Of a stretch of DNA of 42,003 nucleotides, positions 1 through 7,358 are shown in pieces. Each line of letters starts with the position of its first letter. Within the stretch, counting starts at the first letter, position 1. Under the pieces are notes generated by a model. That model was given only the letters and a program-made list of their open reading frames with translations. It had not been told where the DNA came from and made no database searches. This DNA is from Oscillospiraceae bacterium (GTDB lineage Bacteria; Bacillota; Clostridia; Oscillospirales; Oscillospiraceae). The stretch spans positions 1 through 42,003 of the forward strand of contig JAGBTV010000008.1 in NCBI GenBank assembly GCA_017631155.1, in the 5' to 3' direction. The position numbers and the translations under genes are program-made.

Positions 1-129
1 CCGGTGGTGGTCTGATATATCAAACTGTCGTGCGGTTTCGCAGTAGCTGAGTTTTTCTCGCATCATGGTTTCTACTACCATCTGCTTGAATTCACTTGTG
101 TACCGCTTGTTTGGTATTCCTTTAGGCAT
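1..129 (-). CDS. IS3-family transposase OrfA, N-terminal helix-turn-helix part (cut by window edge)
   Basis: The ATG is at 129 on the minus strand and 43 codons are visible. The protein begins MPKGIPNKRYTSEFKQ and continues with VVETMMREKLSYCETARQF. This is the helix-turn-helix of the HTH_Tnp_1/IS150 OrfA family, which binds the element's terminal repeats. The DDE catalytic OrfB would be outside the window. A TGATATAAT extended -10 element sits in the loop of the hairpin upstream (137-191) and may drive it. Confidence 0.8.
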   Translation of the reverse strand, partial: MPKGIPNKRYTSEFKQMVVETMMREKLSYCETARQFDISDHHR

Positions 130-136
130 AAAAGTA

Positions 137-191
137 GCACCCCATTTCTTAGTACAAGTATTATATCATACTTGTCTAACAAATGGGGTGC
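137..191. repeat. Near-perfect hairpin inside the IS left end
   Basis: GCACCCCATTT at 137-147 is the exact inverse of 181-191. The inner part (ACAAGTAT / ATACTTGT) pairs too, giving about 24 bp of stem with one mismatch and one bulge around a 6-base loop. The IS tip therefore repeats itself in inverse orientation just before the transposase start. Such a structure can block translation of transposase from outside transcripts or act as a double transposase site; both are inferences. Confidence 0.7.
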
Positions 192-197
192 AGTTCA

Positions 198-234
198 AAA
201 TTGCCTGTCCGGTGGGTTATATTTTGCACTATGG
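198..234 (+). repeat. Copy A (right half only) of the GATGGGGC palindrome family
   Basis: From 198 the sequence AAAATTGCC-TGTCCGGTGGG-TTATATT aligns with the loop, right arm and tail of copy B at 865-894. The left arm is missing. The IS tip at 197 begins exactly where the left arm should start, so the IS appears to have inserted in the loop of this copy. Confidence 0.6.
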
Positions 235-240
235 CTTCTA

Positions 241-756
241 TCAAGGGAGATCCTTTCCTATGTAGTTATAGAGGAATGTTTCAAAATTATAGGAGTAATA
301 GCCAGGGGCAACAACTGTTTGTGTTTCTTTCATATGAAAGACTAAGCCTTTTACTTTATCAGAAAGTTCAATGCGCCTATCTAGCATTTCAGTTAGGGCA
401 GCTGCAATAGCTGTTCTAAATTGGAATACGCCATTCTTATACGTCTGGATGTACTCGTTTTCAGAAAAGCGGCGGATTTTGTAGTACACATGGAGGATTT
501 TCTTAGGAAGTGTATCTCCGAAAGCATACGGAGCAAACAAATCATAAGTACTTGCAGCAAGTTTCTCAAAAGTTTCCCGGCTAAACTCGTTTTGTAACAC
601 TTTCTCACGCTCGCTGTCAGCTAAAGTTTGAAACATCGATGCTGTAAGGCATAAGCTTTCCCATTCGTTTGAAATCTTAAGAAGATCGACAGTCTCCAGC
701 ATATCAGCTAAAGATGATTCATTTTGCTCTGTTTTTACAAAATTTCTATTTTCCAT
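241..756 (-). CDS. Hypothetical protein, 171 aa
   Basis: I do not recognise this family. The protein is soluble, largely alpha-helical and acidic in its N-terminal 40 residues, with aromatic residues clustered near the C-terminus (GYYSYNFETFLYNYIG). No signal peptide, membrane segment or zinc motif is visible. The start is well supported by AGGAGGG placed 8 bases upstream and a TTGCTA-17-TAAAAT promoter. It is the only complete gene of the accessory region that points leftwards, divergent from the PolC-like gene. A truncated copy of the palindrome family lies just past its stop. Confidence 0.7.
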   Translation of the reverse strand: MENRNFVKTEQNESSLADMLETVDLLKISNEWESLCLTASMFQTLADSEREKVLQNEFSRETFEKLAASTYDLFAPYAFGDTLPKKILHVYYKIRRFSENEYIQTYKNGVFQFRTAIAAALTEMLDRRIELSDKVKGLVFHMKETQTVVAPGYYSYNFETFLYNYIGKDLP

Positions 757-783
757 AATTATTCCCTCCTGAACGTTGATGTC

Positions 784-812
784 ATTTTATCACAAGTATA
801 ACTAATTAGCAA
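784..812 (-). promoter_or_regulatory. Promoter of the 171-aa hypothetical gene
   Basis: On the minus strand TTGCTA (812-807) is followed by a 17-base spacer and TAAAAT (789-784). It lies 28 bases upstream of the ATG at 756. Confidence 0.6.
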
Positions 813-849
813 GAAATTACTGTTTTCGTTTCTTGGTATCACCATATTA

Positions 850-905
850 TCACGTGAGATGGGGCGAATTTGCCGCGTCCGGTGGGTTATATTTATGGCA
901 GAAAA
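850..905 (+). repeat. Copy B of the GATGGGGC palindrome family
   Basis: GATGGGGCG at 858-866 faces a degenerate right arm (GCCGCGTCCGGTGGG), followed by TTATATTTATGGCAGAAA, the same tail type as copies C and D. A TATTAT box at 845-850 would place a transcript start at the palindrome, but no good -35 was found. A 12-codon ORF starts at the ATG at 895 (MAEKETGGF...). Confidence 0.65.
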
Positions 906-925
906 AGAAACGGGAGGTTTTTGCG

Positions 926-2365
926 ATGAATAACAGCATAGCCATTTATGGATTTACAGAGGAGCAGCTATCCCTATTTACTGAACATATGCCGGATGGG
1001 TATTTCTACAAGAAATATGATGAAGCAGTTGGACTGATTGGCACACATTGCATTTGCAGCATCATCTGCTCTGAAGGGATTGACACCAAATCCCGGGAGT
1101 TTCTGGATAGCTTTTACCTTGATGTAGGTGAGAATGCCGATGAGCAAGTTATATGGATCGATTCTCAGACAAAGCCGCCGGAGTTGGAAGGTGTCTATTT
1201 TCATTATAATAGCCTTTCGAAACTGCTACCCGAGTTGAAAATGGTTTTGGAACGAGCTCAGAAGCATTACACAGTTCAGCAGATGTACTGCGGTGCCTAT
1301 GCGTTCCTGCCTAAGCTGGGCATCGAGGAAATGCTGGAAGAAGAACTGTGGGAAGCACGGAAAAATAAATACGGAAGAGAGCCGGAGATTTTCAAACGTG
1401 TTCGCCAGGAATGGACCGCTGTTTTGGAAGTGGATGCGATTACGGAGTTGGCTGCGGTGTATGAGTTTGCGGTCTGGCTGAAACACAATAAGCACCCCTA
1501 CCGACTTGGTGGAACAGCGGTGTGCGGTAAGGTCCCTTATTTGCTGGGTATCCACGATGTGAATCCGTTGCCCCCTCATCTATACTGTCCTGAATGCCAA
1601 AAGGTTATTTGGAAAGATGATTACAAGGATGGTTTTGATATACCGCCGGAAGTCTGTCCTGAGTGTGGCAGTCTAATGCATGGCGACGGGCATAACCTCG
1701 TCTGGCAGGAGTATGCAAGCTATGGCCGTGTGCCAACCTATGTGTTCTATCTGCCCAATGATATGCAGCAGCAAATTGTGGATTGGTTGGATAACCATTG
1801 GCTGCGCAAGTACATAGGTGACCAATGGGAAGCTGCCCAGCCTTACGAAGATCATCTTGCAAGAGGAAATATGCTCTTCCGGTTCGAGCTGGACCGGGAT
1901 GAAATTTCCCCGGACTTCTACAGCATCAAAATTGATGCAAACAACAAAGCAGATTTGATTCAGATGGCAACCAACGATGAGTATTATCACAGAAACCCCT
2001 ATCCAAAAGATATGGGAGAACTGTTGACGCAGCTTGGTTTTCGAAAAACCATTTGGAAGGAAGATGAAGTTGCCCGCAACATTTTGCTGCAGAACAAAAT
2101 CTCATGGAGAAATATCCCCTCTTGTCGTGAAGAAGTATTCTTTTATCTGAAAGAGCACGACTTTATAGACAAGGATGCCTTTCGCGGCCTGAACTATGTT
2201 CGCAAAGGCAAAGGCCTGCCGGTGGTTACTGAGGATATGCGAACTGCGGAAGATTATTGGAAAGTAGACTATTTCAATCAAATCGACTGGATGCCATCAA
2301 GAGCAGTCCTACTTCAAAGACTATTTTTTGAGCTCAAAAGTCAAATTAAAGATAACCACGATTGA
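926..2365 (+). CDS. PolC-derived protein lacking the polymerase catalytic residues, 479 aa
   Basis: Residues about 170-260 follow the PolC-type DNA polymerase III alpha subunit. They include a GGTAVCGKV stretch in place of the GSRGSVGSS motif, then VNPLPPH, then a four-Cys zinc ribbon (C221, C224, C244, C247) spaced like PolC, with GFDIPPEVCPECG matching GFDLPDKTCETCG. Residues about 390-440 match the fingers region (IPSCREEV, YVRKGKGL). Where PolC has the catalytic PDIDLNFS, this protein reads VPTYVFYLP, so the metal-binding aspartates are gone; exonuclease and PHP domains are also absent. About 479 aa against about 1,440 for PolC. The ATG at 926 follows GGGAGG; the earlier GTG at 833 lacks a site. 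The homology is my alignment by eye against remembered PolC sequence; a structural or decoy role is inference. Confidence 0.75.
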   Translation: MNNSIAIYGFTEEQLSLFTEHMPDGYFYKKYDEAVGLIGTHCICSIICSEGIDTKSREFLDSFYLDVGENADEQVIWIDSQTKPPELEGVYFHYNSLSKLLPELKMVLERAQKHYTVQQMYCGAYAFLPKLGIEEMLEEELWEARKNKYGREPEIFKRVRQEWTAVLEVDAITELAAVYEFAVWLKHNKHPYRLGGTAVCGKVPYLLGIHDVNPLPPHLYCPECQKVIWKDDYKDGFDIPPEVCPECGSLMHGDGHNLVWQEYASYGRVPTYVFYLPNDMQQQIVDWLDNHWLRKYIGDQWEAAQPYEDHLARGNMLFRFELDRDEISPDFYSIKIDANNKADLIQMATNDEYYHRNPYPKDMGELLTQLGFRKTIWKEDEVARNILLQNKISWRNIPSCREEVFFYLKEHDFIDKDAFRGLNYVRKGKGLPVVTEDMRTAEDYWKVDYFNQIDWMPSRAVLLQRLFFELKSQIKDNHD

Positions 2366-2416
2366 GGATAGTCAAAGCATATTTGGGATCACCAATTAGA
2401 GAAAGGGGTGAAGATA

Positions 2417-2944
2417 ATGGATGAGATAATAGGTGAATTATACAAAAAGGTAAATGGCAATTATATTTATACCTGGAAATACGACTTTTATTAACGGATG
2501 AGTTTCTATCGTTTTTTACAAACCAAAAATCAGTATTTGCAGACCATAGTAAGATGGCACTTGGAGCAGCACACTTAGGGTATTCTAATACAACGAACAA
2601 ATTTGAACTTGCCATTCGAGACTATTTTCTTTTTAATGGCTTGACAGCGAAGTGAATAAAACAGAAAGAATATATTTGGTGCGGTATGGAGAGCGGTAAG
2701 GGACCGCTATAATGCGAACAATGTGGATCAGAATCTAGAACAACTATTACAAGAAGACGCCGGAAAAACATCTCCAGATGAAATTGTCGCAGCAATAATA
2801 TATTGCACTATTGGTGCTGAACGGCTCTGTACGGGCTTCTTTGTGTCTTGTTGCGAAAACAGGATGATTGGACGGCTGTTGCTGCGGTTAAAAGAAGTTA
2901 GAAAAACAGAAATAACAAGGAACATTAAGGTCGACCATATATAG
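2417..2944 (+). pseudogene. Decayed small gene with two frameshifts
   Basis: A good start (AGGGGTG then ATG at 2417) opens a 25-codon frame ending at 2494. The adjacent frame then reads sensibly as RLLLTDEFLSFF... to 2655, and the first frame resumes at 2660 (NRKNIFGAVWRAVRDRYNAN) and runs to 2944. The pieces join without overlap in a way typical of one gene of about 170 codons carrying two compensating indels. The family is not recognised. The alternative is two or three unrelated small ORFs. Confidence 0.4.
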
Positions 2945-3024
2945 TTAACAACTGGAATGGCATCCAATCATACCCGAATTATTGGACATATTAAATGCTA
3001 TCGTATATCCTGGGGTGATGTAAT

Positions 3025-5103
3025 ATGGATTATTTATCCGCATTAAATGAAAAACAATTGGAAGCAGTAATGGCAACAGAGGGGTATCTTCGGGTAATTG
3101 CCGGCGCAGGCAGCGGCAAGACCAAACTGCTGGTCAGCCGATATGCCTATCTTGTGAAGGAGTACGGCATCAATTCTGCCAACATTCTCTGCGTGACCTT
3201 CACCAACAAGGCTGCCGGAGAAATGAAGCGGCGGATCCGCAGCCTGATCGGGCAGGAATACGACACTTCCTTGATCTGTACATACCATGGCTTTTGCGTC
3301 CGGGTGCTACGGGAAGATATTGAAAAGATATTCTATCCCAAGGAGTTCCAGATCATCGACAATGCCCAGCAGAAGGCGATCTTGGGGGATATCTATCAGA
3401 AGTTTGAACTAAAACTGGATCATGCCAGTTTTGAGAAGATCATCAAGCAGATTGCTTTCTTTAAAGCAAGGCATCGGGATTATGTAGCGAAGATGTGCTG
3501 CACGGATCATTGTCAGATCCTGCCCGAAATCGCAACAATCGACGATCAGATTATTGAGGAATTCCTGCAAAAACAGAAGCAGATCTACGCTATGGATTTC
3601 CACGACCTTTTGTACTTCGTGCTGGATATCTTTAACCGCTGTCCGGAGGTTTTGGAGAAGTGGCAGGATCGGCTGAACTATATTCAGGTAGATGAATTTC
3701 AAGATAGCTCCAACACAGAAATGGAGCTGGTGGACAGGCTCTCGGAAAAGCACAAGAACCTAATGATCGTGGGCGACCCAGACCAGAACATCTACGAGTG
3801 GTGCGGCTCTGATGTAAAGCTGTTGGTGGATTTCGATAAATCCCATATTCCCACTAAAACCGTGATTCTGAATCAGAATTACCGCTCTACACCGCAGATT
3901 CTTCGCTGCGCAAACACGCTGATTGAAAAGAATGTATTCCGGCTGAAAAAGGATTTGTTTACCAAGAGCGGTGACGGTGCGCAGGTATACCATTACCATG
4001 AAAAGAACGAGTACGCAGAGGCAGATCGAATCATCGCCAATATCCATCAGATCCGCAAAGAGACCGGCTGTAATTATGCAGATTTTGCGGTTCTGTACCG
4101 TTCCGGTTTCCTCTCCCGGGTCATCGAAAAGAAGTTCACAGAGAACGGCGTTCCTTACGAGATTTTCGGCGGTGTGAAATTCTATCAGCGTATGGAGATC
4201 CAAGATGTTATGGCATATTTGCGGCTGGTGGCTTTTGATGACGACATTTCTTTCAAACGCATCGTGAATAAACCCCGTCGGAAATTTGGTAGGATCAAAC
4301 TCCAGAGGCTTCTGGCACTGCAAAAAGATGGGATATCTCTATTCCAAACTCTGCAGGACAATTTGGATGATCCCACCTTTAAGGGAAGCGGCGCACAAGG
4401 GTTTGTGGCTGTTATCAATGAGGTGCGGCAGCTGCACCAAACCATTCCCCTTTCCGAATGTGTGGAACGCATCTGCACGGACAGCGGATATGAGAAATAC
4501 ATCCGGGAGCTGGGAGATATGGAACGGTTTGAAAACCTGTCGGAGTTCAAGCGGATCGCTTCGGAATATGAGAATAACTTTGGCGAACAAGTATCGCTGA
4601 AAGAGTTTATCAATCAGATCTCTCTCCAATCGGAGGATGACGGCGAGGAAGCCTGCGATATGGTCAAGCTTATGACCATTCATGCGGCAAAGGGCTTGGA
4701 ATTCCCCTATGTGTTTATCATCGGCTTTTCAGAAGGTATCTTCCCCTCTGCCAAGACCATTGAGGAACGGAAGAAGATGGGACTGGAAGAAGAGCGCAGA
4801 CTATGCTATGTGGCAATCACCAGAGCAGAGAAACGGCTGTTTTTGTTGGACAGTGAGGGTTATACCCAAAACGGCAAACAAAAGCTCCCCTCCCGATTCC
4901 TGAAGGAGATCGGTGAGGAGAACTATATCCGCGTGGGCACCATTTCCAAAGAGCTGCAGTACAATGCTGATCGCTATGCAGCACAGCTGTATGATGAACC
5001 GGTAGTTACTCAACCCAAAACCGCAGGGACAAGAGTGACCCACCCGGCATTCGGTGAAGGCGAGATTTTGGGTTTTGGCCGAACAATAACAGCTACCGCG
5101 TAA
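3025..5103 (+). CDS. UvrD/PcrA-like superfamily 1A DNA helicase, C-terminus frameshifted
   Basis: An ATP-dependent 3'-5' helicase/translocase by family. Visible motifs are Q (LNEKQLEAV, 7-15), Walker A GAGSGKT (27-33), TFTNKAAGEMK, Walker B VDEFQD (222-227), GDPDQNIYEW (250-259), QNYRS (284-288), MTIHAAKGLEF (550-560) and YVAITRAEKRLFL (595-607), so the motor looks intact. The usual C-terminal VTHPAFGEG motif is present, but the frame ends 20 residues later; the expected continuation (SYRVKFDKLASEREI) is in the -1 frame, so the 692-aa product is truncated. GGGGTG precedes the ATG. Its dead PolC-like neighbour suggests a DNA-handling role for the cluster, but it could be a stand-alone repair helicase. 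Confidence 0.85.
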   Translation: MDYLSALNEKQLEAVMATEGYLRVIAGAGSGKTKLLVSRYAYLVKEYGINSANILCVTFTNKAAGEMKRRIRSLIGQEYDTSLICTYHGFCVRVLREDIEKIFYPKEFQIIDNAQQKAILGDIYQKFELKLDHASFEKIIKQIAFFKARHRDYVAKMCCTDHCQILPEIATIDDQIIEEFLQKQKQIYAMDFHDLLYFVLDIFNRCPEVLEKWQDRLNYIQVDEFQDSSNTEMELVDRLSEKHKNLMIVGDPDQNIYEWCGSDVKLLVDFDKSHIPTKTVILNQNYRSTPQILRCANTLIEKNVFRLKKDLFTKSGDGAQVYHYHEKNEYAEADRIIANIHQIRKETGCNYADFAVLYRSGFLSRVIEKKFTENGVPYEIFGGVKFYQRMEIQDVMAYLRLVAFDDDISFKRIVNKPRRKFGRIKLQRLLALQKDGISLFQTLQDNLDDPTFKGSGAQGFVAVINEVRQLHQTIPLSECVERICTDSGYEKYIRELGDMERFENLSEFKRIASEYENNFGEQVSLKEFINQISLQSEDDGEEACDMVKLMTIHAAKGLEFPYVFIIGFSEGIFPSAKTIEERKKMGLEEERRLCYVAITRAEKRLFLLDSEGYTQNGKQKLPSRFLKEIGEENYIRVGTISKELQYNADRYAAQLYDEPVVTQPKTAGTRVTHPAFGEGEILGFGRTITATA

Positions 5104-5876
5104 AATTTGATAAACTGGCAAGTGAGCGGGAAATATCCGTCGATTTCTTCAACAAGCCCCGGACATTACCCCAATTACCGTCGCCTGTACCGGAGAAACC
5201 TACAGAGTTGCCGCAACCGACAGTTGAAAAGACAGAGCCGCCCAGGGAAGAATCGCCTCAACCGGCAGAAGAAAAACCATCGGAAGAAATAGCTGCCAAT
5301 AACCCTTTGGATGGTTATGAGCAAGTGGATGCATTCAAACTGCAAACCAAGGAGTCTAGGCAATCCTCATCAGAAAAGAAAGAACCAGTGAACGAGCCGC
5401 AACAGCAGCCGAACCTGGAAGATTACGATAATCTCTGGAAACGGGATGATGTGCCGAAAACCGGCTGGGTCTGCACCGGTGTTACCGATTTGGGTGAGCC
5501 TGTGGGCGTGTGCGAAATGTGCGGTCACCAAATTATTCGCTATGTTCACCATATGTATCACCCCAATTTCGGCAGTTTGGGGGTAGGCTGTATCTGCGCC
5601 GGCAAAATGGAGGGCAATATTGAACAGGCCAAGAAGCGTGAACAAGATTTCAAGAGCAAAGAATCCCGAAAGGAAAACTTCAAGAACCGGCAATGGAAAA
5701 TCTCTAAGAATTCCAACAGTTACATAAAGATCAAGGATCACCTTGTGGTGCTGTATCACAACAAGAAATACAATACCTGGAAGTATTCCTTGGACAATGT
5801 GTTCTGCCCGGAGATTTACCCCACCCGGGAAGAAGCCATGGATGCAGCCTTTGAAGCTTTGGAAAAACTCCGATAA
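5079..5876 (+). pseudogene. Detached C-terminal extension of the helicase: proline-rich linker plus Cys-rich zinc-binding domain
   Basis: This open stretch has no start with a ribosome binding site; a TTG at 5208 is the first possible start and is poorly placed. It begins with the UvrD-type tail NNNSYRVKFDKLASE. A Pro/Glu-rich linker of about 60 residues follows, and then a domain with GWVC, CEMCGHQIIRYVHHMYHP and VGCICAG, whose Cys and His residues suggest one or two zinc sites. One extra C in the GGCCG run near 5078-5080 would join it to the helicase as one protein of about 950 aa (FGPNNNSYRV). The end abuts palindrome copy C. A real deletion, a sequencing error and programmed -1 slippage cannot be told apart here. 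Confidence 0.7.
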
Positions 5877-5880
5877 CCAA

Positions 5881-5957
5881 ACACCACCCGATGGGGCGAA
5901 AATGCCCCGTCGGGTGGTGTATCCTTATGGCAGGAAGTGAAAAACATTTCCGTCAGA
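5881..5957 (+). repeat. Copy C of the GATGGGGC palindrome family, full length
   Basis: A 17-bp stem (5881-5897 with 5904-5920, one G-T pair) closes a GAAAAT loop. The tail ATCCTTATGGCAGGAA-TGAAAAACATTTCC-CAGAAA is shared almost base for base with copy D. No T-run follows, so it is not a normal terminator. The right arm GGTGG lies 9 bases before an ATG that opens a 23-codon ORF (MAGSEKHF...) overlapping the start of the next gene. Confidence 0.9.
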
Positions 5958-5969
5958 AAGGAGATACAT

Positions 5970-6725
5970 ATGAAAAGGAGAATTATAATCGCCGATAATT
6001 CGGAGGTGTTTTGCAATGGGCTCGTGCAATCTTTAAAGAAATATGACATGGTTGAGGTTGTAGGTGCCGCCCATGACGGTGAACAGACCGTTCGCATGGT
6101 AAAACAGCTAAAACCGGATATGCTAGTGCTTGACTTATTGCTTCCGAAGCTAGATGGAATCGGCGTACTCAAGGAAATCTACAACATGGAAAAACGACCG
6201 ATCGTAGTTGCAACTTCCGGGTTTATCACAGATTATGTGGCATCATCTGTTGCATGCCTGGGTGCTCGTTATTTGATGTTGAAACCCTGCGATATCACTT
6301 CCCTGTCAGAGCTGATAGAAGGATGTTGGAACGAAAATGACCTGCAAAAACGGCCCAGAGAAAGCACGGCAACTAGAATTGAAAATCTCGCGACAGATGT
6401 TCTCCACGACATTGGTGTGCCGGCGCATATCAAGGGTTACTACTACCTACGTGAGGCTGTCATTATCACCGTGGAAGATATGGATGTGATTAACGCTCTC
6501 TCAAAGGTATTATATCCGCAAGTTGCCAGAATATATCAGACAACTCCCTCCCGAGTGGAGCGTGCCATCCGTCACGCCACTGAAATTGCTTGGGATAGAC
6601 GCGATCAGACTGCATTGGATCGCTTTTTCGGAACTACAGTCAACAAACGAGAGGATAAGCCCACAGTCGCAGAATTTCTTTCCGCAATTGCAGATGATAT
6701 CCAGCGTACTATGCGCACACTATGA
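5970..6725 (+). CDS. Spo0A-like response regulator (Spo0A paralogue in the accessory region), 251 aa
   Basis: An N-terminal receiver (1-120) is joined to a Spo0A_C DNA-binding domain. Receiver landmarks are phosphoacceptor D55 (MLVLD), T82/S83 and K105 (LMLKP). The acidic pair, Asp-Asp in Bacillus Spo0A, is D9-N10 here. The C-terminal part keeps IGVPAHIKGYYYLREA and the recognition helix TTPSRVERAIRHATEIAW nearly unchanged, so binding of 0A boxes is expected from the family. Length is close to Spo0A (267). The start is set by AAAGGAG 6 bases upstream. A 0A-box-like site lies in the promoter of the next gene. Whether the host has another Spo0A cannot be seen; the location between mobile palindromes argues that this is an extra copy. 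Confidence 0.88.
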   Translation: MKRRIIIADNSEVFCNGLVQSLKKYDMVEVVGAAHDGEQTVRMVKQLKPDMLVLDLLLPKLDGIGVLKEIYNMEKRPIVVATSGFITDYVASSVACLGARYLMLKPCDITSLSELIEGCWNENDLQKRPRESTATRIENLATDVLHDIGVPAHIKGYYYLREAVIITVEDMDVINALSKVLYPQVARIYQTTPSRVERAIRHATEIAWDRRDQTALDRFFGTTVNKREDKPTVAEFLSAIADDIQRTMRTL

Positions 6726-6743
6726 GAATATAAATTTGCTATA

Positions 6744-6820
6744 GCACCACCCGATGGGGCGAAAATGCCCCGTCGGGTGGTGTATCCTTATGGCAGGAAA
6801 TGAAAAACATTTCCACCAGA
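6744..6820 (+). repeat. Copy D of the GATGGGGC palindrome family, full length
   Basis: The stem is 6744-6760 with 6767-6783 around the loop GAAAAT. It is nearly identical to copy C through the ATCCTTATGGCAGGAA tail. The ATG at 6790 opens a 14-codon ORF beginning MAGNEKHF, matching the copy C peptide. Confidence 0.9.
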
Positions 6821-6829
6821 AAAGATTTG

Positions 6830-6859
6830 TTTGACAAAACATATCACTTGTTAGATAAT
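6830..6859 (+). promoter_or_regulatory. Promoter with a 0A-box-like sequence over its -35 element
   Basis: TTGACA (6831-6836), a 17-base spacer and GATAAT (6854-6859) precede the ATG at 6884. The minus strand at 6838-6830 reads TTTGTCAAA, which fits the published Spo0A box TTTGTCRAA. A Spo0A-type protein encoded immediately upstream could therefore control this promoter. Confidence 0.6.
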
Positions 6860-6883
6860 CAAATAAAAACGGAGGTGCAAATT

Positions 6884-7255
6884 ATGGCAGAATTTAATTA
6901 TAATGCTTATCGGAAGCTGGCTGATCAGTTACACGCTTATTTTGAATCGGTTGGATTTGACGCGGAGAAAGTCTGGAGTATCCAGGAAGAGTTGAAAGAG
7001 TTATATGATAACTATACCGACGAAAGTATTGCGGACTTTGACCGGGCAAAAGCTATTATCCAACGTTTTGTCGACCATTGCAAATCAATTAAGGATGCAA
7101 GCTTTTATCCACTTTCCGTACAGGAATGCTTGCAAATTCTGATCATGATTGCGGACTATCCAATTGTTCTAAGTGATGACTATGAGAAAATCTCTGTCTG
7201 CGCATACGATGCCGTTTATATGTTCCACACAGCCATAAATCATGCCGGAGACTGA
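6884..7255 (+). CDS. Hypothetical helical protein, 123 aa
   Basis: No family is recognised. It is acidic and predicted all-alpha (NYNAYRKLADQLHAYFESVGFDAEKVW...), with no signal peptide, membrane segment or cysteine cluster. CGGAGGTG precedes the ATG at 6884; an earlier in-frame start at 6800 would fall inside repeat copy D and has no ribosome binding site. It sits alone between palindromes D and E with its own promoter, downstream of the Spo0A-like gene. A regulatory partner of that gene is possible but only suggested by position. Confidence 0.7.
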   Translation: MAEFNYNAYRKLADQLHAYFESVGFDAEKVWSIQEELKELYDNYTDESIADFDRAKAIIQRFVDHCKSIKDASFYPLSVQECLQILIMIADYPIVLSDDYEKISVCAYDAVYMFHTAINHAGD

Positions 7256-7275
7256 ATAAAGTAATGAGATATTCA

Positions 7276-7315
7276 ACAACACCCGATGGGACAGAAATGC
7301 CACATCGGGTGTTGT
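7276..7315 (+). repeat. Copy E of the GATGGGGC palindrome family
   Basis: The outer stem is a perfect 13 bp (7276-7288 with 7303-7315, ACAACACCCGATG). The inner arms have diverged (GGACAGAAATGCCA). Its right arm overlaps the -35 element of the WYL regulator gene. Confidence 0.85.
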
Positions 7316-7340
7316 AATATGGTGTCAAACATGATACACT
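7312..7340 (+). promoter_or_regulatory. Likely promoter of the WYL regulator gene
   Basis: TTGTAA (7312-7317), a 17-base spacer and TACACT (7335-7340) lie 18 bases before the start codon. The -35 element shares bases with the right arm of palindrome E, a layout expected of an autoregulatory operator. Confidence 0.45.
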
Positions 7341-7358
7341 AAACACGAGGTGATTGAA

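Larger units (their letters stand above)
1..197 (-). mobile_element. IS3-family (IS150-group) insertion sequence, left end, partial
   Basis: The terminal sequence, read leftwards from 197, is TGAACTGCACCCC followed by ATTTGTTAGACA. This is the IS150-type left tip as I remember it (TGTACTGCACCCA...). A transposase OrfA reading frame starts about 70 bases inside. The rest of the element lies beyond the left edge, so its length, integrity and target duplication cannot be judged. Confidence 0.75.

Noticed and set aside
5208..5876. Independent 222-aa gene starting at 5208
   Set aside because: The start would be TTG without a ribosome binding site in the middle of a proline-rich linker, and the upstream codons in the same frame match the UvrD C-terminal tail.
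5881..6820. Palindromes C and D as rho-independent terminators
   Set aside because: Neither strand has a T-run after the stem; only copy F has one.
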